From positions 1-7,513 of the forward strand of contig JAVBKA010000119.1 in the NCBI GenBank assembly GCA_031546715.1: DNA of 7,513 bases, written 5' to 3'. Source of the DNA: JAVBKA01 sp031546715. GTDB lineage: Bacteria > Bacillota > Clostridia > Oscillospirales > UBA929. Position 1 is the stretch's first letter. Each line of letters starts with the position of its first letter. Below, piece by piece: positions 1-5,952 of the stretch. The position numbers and the translations under genes were made by a program. The notes under the pieces are model-generated. The model saw only the letters and a program-made list of their open reading frames with translations. It was not told where the DNA came from and ran no database searches.

Positions 1-61
1 ATAATAATGATATTTTCTTTTTCATTTTAATCATACTCTCTTTACTCAATGTTTACAATAA

Positions 62-469
62 CTATCCACAAACGTTTTCCACCCAAGCACTTACAGGCTC
101 GGTAGTGCCATTGCGGGTCACGTTACCAGAAACCGTCAACCGGTATGTGTATCCCTTTGTCACTGCATAAGCCTTACTCATGCTAAACTCATCACTATTT
201 GTGCTCTCGGTTGACCATGTCTTTAGCAATGTGTATGTGCCATTGGTGTTTTTGCGTTCCAAGGTCATTGAAGCCGAGATTTTGGTTGTCCCAGATAAGC
301 CCGTGATATTTGCCATACAGTTTGCTGTTGTGCCTGAAAAGCTGAGAGTTGCTTGCACATCCGATGTGTTAACATACTTCGGGGAAACTCCGGCAGCGAG
401 TGCGGATGCTCCGATACTTATAATTAGTACAAAGACAAGCATCATTGCAATGGATTTTCTTGGGTTCAT
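62..469 (-). CDS. Small secreted protein, probable target of the adjacent sigma factor
   Basis: I do not recognise a named family. The frame is open from 487, but the third Met codon (469) is the likely start because AGAAGAG lies about 6 bases before it, giving 135 residues. The N-terminus is a clear Sec signal peptide: NPRKS, then a hydrophobic run (AMMLVFVLIISIGASALA), with likely cleavage after ALA or ALAA. The mature part is rich in Thr, Ser and Val with alternating beta-type patterns (SASMTLERKNTNGTYTLLKTW, then GYTYRLTVSG), suggesting an immunoglobulin-like beta sandwich. It has just two Cys in the mature chain, one in TANCMAN and one at the C-terminus (ENVCG), which could form a disulfide. 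It follows the sigma/anti-sigma genes on the same strand but has its own upstream copy of the block seen before the sigma gene. That it is exported is well supported; its function is unknown. Confidence 0.8.
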   Translation of the reverse strand: MNPRKSIAMMLVFVLIISIGASALAAGVSPKYVNTSDVQATLSFSGTTANCMANITGLSGTTKISASMTLERKNTNGTYTLLKTWSTESTNSDEFSMSKAYAVTKGYTYRLTVSGNVTRNGTTEPVSAWVENVCG

Positions 470-508
470 AGGCATCTCTTCTTTCATTTGTAGTAGGCAA
501 GATTTTCA

Positions 509-531
509 GCCTCTACCTATATAACAATTGA
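509..531 (-). promoter_or_regulatory. Copy 1 of the 23-base shared motif, upstream of the secreted protein gene
   Basis: On the minus strand this reads TCAATTG, one base, TATATA, one base, GTAGAGGC. It matches the block upstream of the sigma gene (1895-1917) at 21 of 23 positions. Its end lies 39 bases before the chosen ATG at 469. TATATA could act as a -10 with transcription starting in or near GTAGAGG, or the block could be an operator. A GAAACGA string lies further upstream here and also upstream of the other copy, but at a different distance, so no -35 element can be assigned. Confidence 0.6.
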
Positions 532-585
532 GCTTCCCAATTCGTTTCAAGAAATCCCGATATATTTTAAAAATAATGTAAAAAT

Positions 586-1299
586 TTATTGAAGTTGTTC
601 AATGATACTTTTTGCCATGAGAATTAGCTCATCAGCAGGATATTCTGACATGATTTTAAAGAATGTTGTACCGGTTTCCCAAATAACATAGCACTCATAT
701 CCTTGCTCAGTGCCATCGAAAACTTGAACGGTATATCCGTTGTATTCAATTGAATAAGGCACAGAATGTTCATTGTCAATCTGAATAACAGTGCCTTCAA
801 TCTTCAGGGATTGGTCAAAAAGGATTCTAGCACCATCAGAATCTTCATATCGTATTCGAATACCAGCGCCCCAGTTAGAAGATGAAAGTTCTCTAAAGCC
901 TTCTGGGATATATGTTGGACGAATAATGCTATCACTTTGAGTTTGACTAGAACCAGTTTGACCAAATCTAAAACCAAAGAAATTCTCGCCGATTTCAATA
1001 AAAGTGTTTATCACATCTGCTCTCAGTGCGGCAACGCTCATAATACTTGTAAAGCCGACTGCCATAAGAATCATTACTGCTACAGCTGATTTTTTTAGAG
1101 CAGAAAAAAACTTTTTCTGCCTAAGTTTCTTGGTATGAGTATAAATGAGTTTGTTCATTTTTCGCTCAAACTCTGGCGAAAACTCATGCGCGATTTCATC
1201 TTCTGGTGGTAGCTCAGCAAGGCGCTGTTCCATAACCTCATGGCAAGCCATTTCGAGCATTGCATCAAACATTTTTTCGTTAAAGGTATTACTGTCCAT
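586..1299 (-). CDS. Membrane anti-sigma factor with DUF4367-type extracytoplasmic domain
   Basis: This is a 237-residue protein, likely the anti-sigma partner of the sigma factor encoded immediately upstream. Residues 1-69 are charged and cytoplasmic in character. A single hydrophobic span covers about 70-93 (SAVAVMILMAVGFTSIMSVAA), preceded by Lys/Arg-rich sequence, so the N-terminus should face inward. The outer part begins with IRPTYIPEGF near residue 126, a typical opening of DUF4367 domains, which occur in Firmicute anti-sigma factors. It continues as a beta-rich domain to an amphipathic C-terminus. The start at 1299 has AGAAGGAAGG about 8 bases upstream and overlaps the sigma stop by 11 bases, which implies translational coupling. 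In this family the N-terminus normally holds the sigma factor until an envelope signal releases it; that mechanism is inferred here. No zinc-binding HxxxCxxC motif is seen. Confidence 0.85.
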   Translation of the reverse strand: MDSNTFNEKMFDAMLEMACHEVMEQRLAELPPEDEIAHEFSPEFERKMNKLIYTHTKKLRQKKFFSALKKSAVAVMILMAVGFTSIMSVAALRADVINTFIEIGENFFGFRFGQTGSSQTQSDSIIRPTYIPEGFRELSSSNWGAGIRIRYEDSDGARILFDQSLKIEGTVIQIDNEHSVPYSIEYNGYTVQVFDGTEQGYECYVIWETGTTFFKIMSEYPADELILMAKSIIEQLQ

Positions 1300-1843
1300 A
1301 ATATATTCCTTCCTTCTGGAGCAGACTGATTAATTGTTTACGCCCTCTATGTAGACGGAGCCGTACATTTTCTTCCGATATATCAAGAATCATTGCAATT
1401 TCTTGATTGGAATAGCCTAATTCCCATTTGAGATTAAGTACACTTTCATAAAGCTCATCAAGCCTTGAAAGATATCCGACAAGTCGCTTATACTGGTCTT
1501 CATTTATGGTGACGTTCTCTGGACTGTTATCTAAATCATCATACCGAATGTCTTCTTCAATGGGGATAAACTCAAGTATCTTTCCCCTCTTAAGAAGGTT
1601 GTACGATAACCGTCTCATTATAGTAACAATTAACTTTCCGTTTTCGTTTCGTGATTTACCTATAAAAGCGTTAAAATTTTTCGACATTTTCAGAAAAGCA
1701 TCATGTACAATATCCTCGGCTAGATATTCATCTTTGAGAATGCCTGCAGCAATATGCCACATTCGTTTTCGATAAGTATCGTATAGTGCTATAAATTCAT
1801 CTTTTTCTTCCTGTGTTTCTAAATTAGCTAAATAAATTAACAT
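1289..1843 (-). CDS. ECF-type RNA polymerase sigma factor (sigma-70 family)
   Basis: This is a 184-residue protein with the two-domain build of group IV sigma factors. Region 2 covers about 17-86 and includes the core-binding/-10 segment YLAEDIVHDAFLKM at 40-53. A linker rich in Asp/Glu follows (about 93-115). Region 4 covers about 117-172, with the helix-turn-helix GYSNQEIAMILDISEENVRLRL followed by HRGRKQL. Length and motif order fit the family. The start is supported by TAAGGAAGTG about 5 bases upstream. The gene overlaps the anti-sigma gene by 11 bases, the usual sigma/anti-sigma operon arrangement. A 23-base block upstream (1895-1917) recurs before the secreted-protein gene, suggesting autoregulation. 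The exact ECF subgroup cannot be set by eye. Confidence 0.92.
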   Translation of the reverse strand: MLIYLANLETQEEKDEFIALYDTYRKRMWHIAAGILKDEYLAEDIVHDAFLKMSKNFNAFIGKSRNENGKLIVTIMRRLSYNLLKRGKILEFIPIEEDIRYDDLDNSPENVTINEDQYKRLVGYLSRLDELYESVLNLKWELGYSNQEIAMILDISEENVRLRLHRGRKQLISLLQKEGIYYGQ

Positions 1844-1863
1844 ATTGTCACTTCCTTAACCTG

Positions 1864-1869
1864 AGTATA
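1864..1869 (-). promoter_or_regulatory. Extended -10 like sequence proximal to the sigma gene
   Basis: On the minus strand this reads TGGTATACT (1864-1872), an extended -10 form, 20 bases before the sigma start codon. A transcript starting about 7 bases downstream would have a very short leader that still contains the Shine-Dalgarno. No good -35 is seen 17 bases upstream. It could be a housekeeping promoter in addition to the motif at 1895-1917, or chance. Confidence 0.35.
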
Positions 1870-1894
1870 CCATAAAGCATTTGAAAAATAAATT

Positions 1895-1917
1895 GCCTCT
1901 ACATATATACCAATTGA
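1895..1917 (-). promoter_or_regulatory. Copy 2 of the 23-base shared motif, upstream of the sigma gene
   Basis: On the minus strand this reads TCAATTG, one base, TATATA, one base, GTAGAGGC, differing from the copy at 509-531 only at the two single-base separators. It ends 51 bases before the sigma ATG. Recurrence before a second gene on the same strand is what marks it as functional. It is the best candidate for the promoter or operator recognised by this sigma system. Confidence 0.6.
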
Positions 1918-1963
1918 ATGACACAATTAGTGACCGAAATTTATCGTTTCTTAAAAATTATTT

Positions 1964-1999
1964 TGTCGGACGCAACAGCGTTCGACATTTTTCTTTTTT
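1964..1999 (+). terminator. Rho-independent terminator-like hairpin at the left edge of the element
   Basis: TGTCGGACGC (1964-1973) pairs with GCGTTCGACA (1978-1987) over a 4-base AACA loop, ten pairs including one G-U. A T-rich tract with 11 of 12 T follows at 1988-1999. It terminates plus-strand transcription, yet no plus-strand gene lies upstream. It may insulate the element promoter at 2006-2014 from read-through, or be left over from a gene that preceded the insertion. Confidence 0.65.
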
Positions 2000-2005
2000 G
2001 TGTGA

Positions 2006-2014
2006 TGGTATACT
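2006..2014 (+). promoter_or_regulatory. Extended -10 promoter for the element operon
   Basis: TGGTATACT is an extended -10 (TGn plus TATACT, 5/6 to TATAAT). Transcription would start near 2021, about 86 bases before the DUF3847 start. The expected -35 position falls in the T-tract of the upstream terminator and is weak, consistent with reliance on the extended -10. No other promoter candidate is obvious before the first element gene. Confidence 0.45.
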
Positions 2015-2047
2015 CCGTTTAAAGATAAATTATGAGGGAGATTGCTG

Positions 2048-2059
2048 ATGAAAACTTAG
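2048..2059 (+). other. Three-codon leader ORF (Met-Lys-Thr-stop) with a strong ribosome binding site
   Basis: ATGAAAACTTAG is preceded by GAGGGAG (2034-2040) at a 7-base spacing, an excellent initiation site for a peptide of only three residues. It lies in the leader between the extended -10 and the DUF3847 gene. It could be a leader minigene, or the start of a former gene cut by a stop codon. An alternative ATG at 2032 gives a 13-codon frame but has no such Shine-Dalgarno. Confidence 0.3.
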
Positions 2060-2106
2060 ATATTTCAGCGTGAAAACATAAGATTTACTTTTGATGGAGG
2101 TGTGTT

Positions 2107-2391
2107 ATGGAAAAGACAAAAGAATACTGGCTCGAAGAAATTCAAGTTGCAGAAATCAAGGTGGAGCAGTTGGAAAATCAAAAAATCCTTTTGCTCAACC
2201 GTGGGCGAGATGCCGAGCGACGAGAGCGAACTCATCGTTTAATTGAGCGTGGTGCTATTTTGGAAAGTTTGCTTAAAAAGCCTCAAATTTTATCCAATAA
2301 TCAGATTGAAGAATTACTAATAATTTTGCTTAATACTACAGAAGCTAAACAATATTTAAGCTCAGTATACATAGACGAAAAGACTAATTAA
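2107..2391 (+). CDS. DUF3847 family protein, first gene of the mobilizable element
   Basis: This 94-residue, highly charged, mainly helical protein belongs to the DUF3847 type by its central signature RTHRLIERGAILES (residues 41-54), which is recurrent in small proteins encoded just upstream of MobA/MobL relaxases in Firmicute mobile elements. Residues 4-38 look like an amphipathic or coiled-coil helix (YWLEEIQVAEIKVEQLENQ). The start has a near-consensus GGAGGTG 6 bases upstream. Its molecular function is unknown. Its position next to oriT and the relaxase suggests a role as a relaxosome accessory or regulator, which is inference. There are no membrane segments and no Cys. Confidence 0.8.
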   Translation: MEKTKEYWLEEIQVAEIKVEQLENQKILLLNRGRDAERRERTHRLIERGAILESLLKKPQILSNNQIEELLIILLNTTEAKQYLSSVYIDEKTN

Positions 2392-2398
2392 AACCCGA

Positions 2399-2432
2399 AG
2401 GGCGCACTTATATACCACACTAACGGTGGTAT
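2399..2432 (-). other. oriT: Origin of transfer (oriT), MOBQ type, with nic core
   Basis: The minus strand reads an inverted repeat (ATACCAC and GTGGTAT, arms 2426-2432 and 2412-2418, 7-base loop), then a short gap and TAAGTGCGCCCT (2410 down to 2399). Hairpin followed by TAAGTGCGCCCT is the arrangement of RSF1010/R1162-type oriT, where MobA nicks after TGCG. By analogy the nick falls between 2403 and 2402 on the minus strand. It lies directly upstream of the MobA/MobL gene, where MOBQ elements usually keep it. If cleaved here, the strand would leave with the DUF3847 side first and the relaxase gene last. The core match is seen directly; cleavage is inferred. Confidence 0.75.
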
Positions 2433-2441
2433 GCGATTTCT

Positions 2442-2455
2442 GCGAAATGTTTCGC
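2442..2455. repeat. Short palindrome between oriT and the relaxase start
   Basis: GCGAAA (2442-2447) and TTTCGC (2450-2455) form a 6-bp inverted repeat around two bases, just downstream of the oriT hairpin. It could be a binding site for a relaxosome or repressor protein controlling mob expression. The short loop makes it a poor RNA hairpin. Confidence 0.35.
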
Positions 2456-2488
2456 CGAAGGAAAGTTTGAAATGTGAGGGGTGAGACT

Positions 2489-3957
2489 TTGGCGATTTAT
2501 CATTGTTGTCTCAAAATCATAAAACGTGGAATGGGTAAATCAGTAGTCGGAGCTGCCGCTTATCGAAGCGGAGAAGAGATAACAAATGACTACGATGGAA
2601 TTACACCCGAAAAGGCGGCGTCGCACATAGTGAAATTCTTTTACCAAACCATGCGCCGCCAGAGTTTTTTAATCGCTCTATTCTCTGGAACTCGGTTGAA
2701 AAAGTAGAAAAACATAGGCGAGCACAGCTTGCGCGTGAAATTGAAATTGCTCTACCAAATGAGCTTAGCAGAGATGAACAAATTTTGCTAGTCCAAGAGT
2801 ATTGTCAGCTTAATTTTGTGGACGCAGGTATGTGTGTAGATTTCAATATTCATAATCCGAAAAAGCCACTAGAGAATGTTCACGCTCATATTCTGCTGAC
2901 CATGCGCCCGTTAAATCCTGACGGTTCGTGGGGCGACAAGCAGAAAAAGGAATACATGCTGAACAAAAATGGCGAGAAAATCTACGATAAGAAAAAACGT
3001 CAATACAAATGCAAAACCGTACAAACTACCGACTGGAATGAGCATAGCAAAACGGAGGAATGGCGGCAGGCGTGGGCGTATTATGCTAACAAAAATTTAG
3101 AAAAAAATGGTTTTGCAGAACGCATTGACCATCGGTCTTATGAACGACAGGGAATTGAGCAAATTCCTACAATTCATTTAGGAGTAGCGGCTTCCCAAAT
3201 GGAGCGAAAAGGTATTGCAACTGAAAAGGGAGATATTAACCGAGCTATTGCAGAAGATAATAAATTAATTAGAGCAATCAAAGCCCAGATTGCATCTTTA
3301 ACTACGTGGATCAAGAATGCTATAACTCAAAGCGAAAATGCTGAACCATCCTTGATTGATGTGCTTTGGCGGTATAAGGAATCTCGCGAGGAACGGTACA
3401 ATAATTACTCAGCATACGGAAATCAACAAGTTCAGATTTCTGACTTGAAATCTATCTCAGAGGCTGTTGCATATTTGCAAAACAACCACATTGTTACTTT
3501 GGAGCAGATGGAACAGCATTTACAGTCTTTGCGTACAAAAACTTTTGAGCTAAATGATAGCGTCAAGCAATCTGAACGCCGAATGAAAGAGCTTAACGAG
3601 ATGATACAAACCAGTAATATTTACACTGAAATTAAGTCTGTATACGAGCGGTACAGAAAAATAAGCAACGCCAAATCACAGCAAATATTTTACGATGCCA
3701 ATACCGCTGACCTTATCCGATATGATGCCGCAAAAAGCAAGTTGGACAAACTACTGGCTGACAATAAATTACATATAAGAGAATGGCAAGCCGAATATCG
3801 GAAGTTGTCTGCGGCTAGGGATAGTGATTATGGGAAATTACTTTCAGTCCGAGAACGGGTCAAAGAGGGCGAGAATATTCGCAAGCAAGTTGAGTTTGCG
3901 ATGCAGATTATTCGCCCGCAAAAAACACCGCAAAAAGGAGTTGAACTACATGTCTAG
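2489..3957 (+). pseudogene. MobA/MobL relaxase (MOBQ), broken by a frameshift
   Basis: A MOBQ relaxase nicks oriT and leads the strand into the recipient. The likely start is TTG at 2489, with AGGGGTG 5 bases before it, giving the family opening AIYHCCLKIIKRG. AAAYRSGE follows, with Tyr25 at the same number as the catalytic Tyr25 of RSF1010 MobA. After YDGI the frame breaks at about 2600-2604. The family sequence then resumes one frame over as YTRKGGVAHSEILLPNHAPPEFF, and the metal-binding ENVHAHILLTMRP (HxH) is in that second frame, open from there to 3957. The rest is a long charged helical or coiled-coil tail. Relative to the usual GITHDYTRKGG, 10 bases are missing. The first frame ends at 2707 after out-of-frame residues. 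The total would be about 490 residues, near normal length, so the loss looks recent. A sequencing error or -1 frameshifting cannot be excluded. Confidence 0.88.
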
Positions 3958-4246
3958 TCACGAGAATGTAATGGAAACTTTACCAAGTTGGGTGACAGCA
4001 GAAGATTTGAAGTGGGCACTTGCCCACATAAAGAACAACGCTTTTGAGCTCGACTTACATAATGATGAAATGCTCGAATGGGAGGGCGAGACTACTTATC
4101 ACATAATACCCCATTACTCTACCGATGCTTCAGAGGATGTATTAACAAAGCTCAGAAGAATTATGACAAGGGAACTATCTGACCCAGAATATGAAGCAGA
4201 AATTTTAAAAGAAAATGATCCACTTTTTCAGCCAAGTGAGGTATAA
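3950..4246 (+). CDS. TnpW-like small protein of the mobilizable element
   Basis: This is a 98-residue acidic protein. It starts at the ATG at 3950, which overlaps the relaxase stop by 8 bases and has AAGGAG 9 bases upstream, so it is translationally coupled to mob. Residues 46-72 (GETTYHIIPHYSTDASEDVLTKLRRIM) resemble the core of TnpW family proteins, small proteins of unknown function found near TnpX-type recombinases in Tn4451-like elements. In those, a G-x-TTY-x-V-x-VHFS segment precedes a helix ending in RLI. TnpW proteins are usually about 60 residues; here about 40 N-terminal residues and a 20-residue acidic tail are added. The similarity is my pattern recognition and is remote. Its last codons form one arm of the hairpin at 4228-4270. 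Confidence 0.6.
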   Translation: MSSHENVMETLPSWVTAEDLKWALAHIKNNAFELDLHNDEMLEWEGETTYHIIPHYSTDASEDVLTKLRRIMTRELSDPEYEAEILKENDPLFQPSEV

Positions 4247-4303
4247 TAAATTTACCGTTCACTTGGCTGACTTGAAAGGAGATTATTTATGTTACAGCCA
4301 AGT
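4228..4303 (+). promoter_or_regulatory. Alternative hairpins spanning the recombinase ribosome binding site
   Basis: TCAGCCAAGTGA (4228-4239) and TCACTTGGCTGA (4259-4270) form a perfect 12-bp stem, with a possible inner GGTA/TACC extension. CAGCCAAGT recurs at 4295-4303 inside the first recombinase codons, so ACTTGGCTG (4261-4269) can instead pair downstream. The loop of that second hairpin holds the AAAGGAG (4275-4281) and the ATG (4289-4291). The two structures exclude each other. The stop codon of the upstream gene (4244-4246) lies inside the first loop, so a terminating ribosome would mask the first stem. A translational switch is inferred; no U-tract follows, so it is not a plain terminator. 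Confidence 0.55.
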
Positions 4304-5929
4304 AAAATAACAGCATTATACTGCCGTCTCAGTCAAGACGACTCTTTAGATGGCGAGAGCAATAGCATCACCAATCAAAAAGCTCTTTTGAGCAAGTATG
4401 CAGCAGAGCAAGGACTTAAAAACACAGTATTCTTTGTGGATGATGGTTATTCTGGCACAAATTTCAATAGACCGGGATTTCAAGAAATGATGAAACAGGT
4501 TGAAGATTTTGGTGTATCAGCCGTTATTGTCAAAGACCTTTCACGTCTTGGACGTGAGTATTCCTATATGGGACGACTACAAGATTTCATCTTTCCAGCT
4601 TATGACGTTCGTTTTGTGGCAGTCAACGATAATGTTGACAGTGCGAAGGGTGACAATGATTTTGCTGTATTCAAAAACGTATTTAATGACTATTACGCCA
4701 AGGATACAAGCAAGAAAATACGTGCAGTCAATAAGGTCAGAGGCGAGGCTGGAGAGCATCTTTCTGGACCGCCATTTGGGTACACGAAAGACCCAGATAA
4801 CAAGAAAAAGTGGATTATTGATGAAGATGCCGCCGTTACTGTTAAGCGAATCTTTGACCTTTGTATTGCTGGCAAAGGCCCGTCCCAAATTGCAAAAATA
4901 CTGACAGCCGATAAAGTGTTGACTGTAAAAGCTTATAAAGCCACGAAGAAGAAACTTTCACTACCGCTGAATCCGTACAAGTGGGATGACAGTAGTATTG
5001 TAGGTATACTAGAACGCCGTGAATATCTTGGAATCACCGTCAATTTTAAGACCTACTCTAAATCCTTAAAATTCACAAAACGCATTGAAACCCCGCTTGA
5101 AGATCGGAAAGTCTTTGAGGGTACACACCTTGCGATTATCGAAAAAGGTCAATGGGAGCGTGTTCAAGAGTTGAGAGGTAATAAACGTCGCAACACAAAA
5201 GCTGGTAAAACAAGTGTGTTTTCAGGACTTGTCTACTGTGCTGATTGTGGTGCAAAGCTTTACTACTGCACCTGTAAGACATACAAGGATGCCAGTCAAG
5301 ACCACTTCGTCTGCTCTAATTACAAAAGCAACACGGGTTCCTGCCAAATCCACTTTATTCGAGAAGAAGTCTTATATCGGCTTGTATTATCCTGCCTTCA
5401 AAGAACACTTGGATATGTATATGCGTATAGAGCTGATTTTCAACGTGAATTACTTGCTCAAGACTGTGAAACTCGCAAATCTGAGCTTGCCCAGAAGCGT
5501 AAAGCCTTATCGGGTGCGAAGAAGCGACTAGAAGACTTAGATAAGATTATTAAGCATATTTACGAGGATAATGTTATGGGCAAGCTAACGGATGCTCGGT
5601 TTGCCAAACTTTCCGCTGAGTATGAAAATGAGCAGCAAGAGCTTGAGAGAATATCTGGAATGATGGAACGAGAGGTTGAATCTCAAACTGAACAGCTCAT
5701 AGATGTGGACAAGTTTTTCAAACTAGTTGAGAAGTATGCTGATATTATTGAGCTAACGCCTTCGCTTTTGAATGAACTTATTAGCAAAATAGTGATACAC
5801 AATCCTGTCAAAATTGATGGAAGCAAGCACGTCACCATTGAGGTTTACTTCACCTATGTCGGACACATAAGGTTGCCGCTCAATACGGAAACCCAAGAAA
5901 ACACTGCAAATACAGCAAAACTGGCGTAG
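4289..5929 (+). CDS. Large serine recombinase, TnpX-like site-specific integrase/excisionase
   Basis: This 546-residue recombinase should cut and rejoin the element ends for excision and insertion through a covalent phosphoserine link. The resolvase catalytic domain covers about 7-150: YCRLSQDD with nucleophile Ser15 and Arg13, DDGYSGTNFNRPGF at 51-64, and DLSRLGRE with Arg86 and Arg89. The DNA-binding recombinase domain covers about 160-290 (GPPFGYTKDP, then EYLGITVNF). The zinc ribbon covers about 310-355 with Cys317, Cys320, Cys342 and Cys352, plus extra Cys327 and Cys329. A long coiled coil (about 385-465) precedes a DUF4368-like C-terminal region (LIDVDKFFKLVEKY, LLNELISKIVIH). No stop or lost motif is seen, so it should be active, unlike the neighbouring relaxase. 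AAAGGAG lies 7 bases before the ATG, within the hairpin system described separately. The stop overlaps a strong stem-loop. Confidence 0.93.
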   Translation: MLQPSKITALYCRLSQDDSLDGESNSITNQKALLSKYAAEQGLKNTVFFVDDGYSGTNFNRPGFQEMMKQVEDFGVSAVIVKDLSRLGREYSYMGRLQDFIFPAYDVRFVAVNDNVDSAKGDNDFAVFKNVFNDYYAKDTSKKIRAVNKVRGEAGEHLSGPPFGYTKDPDNKKKWIIDEDAAVTVKRIFDLCIAGKGPSQIAKILTADKVLTVKAYKATKKKLSLPLNPYKWDDSSIVGILERREYLGITVNFKTYSKSLKFTKRIETPLEDRKVFEGTHLAIIEKGQWERVQELRGNKRRNTKAGKTSVFSGLVYCADCGAKLYYCTCKTYKDASQDHFVCSNYKSNTGSCQIHFIREEVLYRLVLSCLQRTLGYVYAYRADFQRELLAQDCETRKSELAQKRKALSGAKKRLEDLDKIIKHIYEDNVMGKLTDARFAKLSAEYENEQQELERISGMMEREVESQTEQLIDVDKFFKLVEKYADIIELTPSLLNELISKIVIHNPVKIDGSKHVTIEVYFTYVGHIRLPLNTETQENTANTAKLA

Positions 5930-5952
5930 CTTTCGCCACGCCAGTTTTGCTG
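5913..5952. terminator. Perfect 15-bp stem-loop over the recombinase stop codon, likely shared terminator
   Basis: CAGCAAAACTGGCGT (5913-5927) is exactly complementary to ACGCCAGTTTTGCTG (5938-5952) around a 10-base loop. The left arm encodes the last recombinase residues (TAKLA) and the first base of its stop. It lies between two convergent genes, the recombinase and tRNA-Arg, so it may terminate both. There is no long T-tract on either side, which weakens a standard Rho-independent reading. It might protect 3' ends or be part of the element end. Confidence 0.6.

Noticed and set aside
1..61. Possible terminator after the secreted-protein gene
   Set aside because: The sequence is A/T-rich, but no stem of useful length was found before the T-rich part.
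2600..2616. Programmed -1 frameshifting in the relaxase at GAAAAGG
   Set aside because: The shift needed is -1 and an A-AAG slip could give it, but the joined product would still lack about three or four family residues (the ITHD part), and MobA/MobL genes are normally read in one frame. A 10-base deletion explains both facts.
4577..4888. Minus-strand 103-codon frame inside the recombinase gene
   Set aside because: It is a shadow of the strongly supported recombinase coding frame and has no recognisable product.
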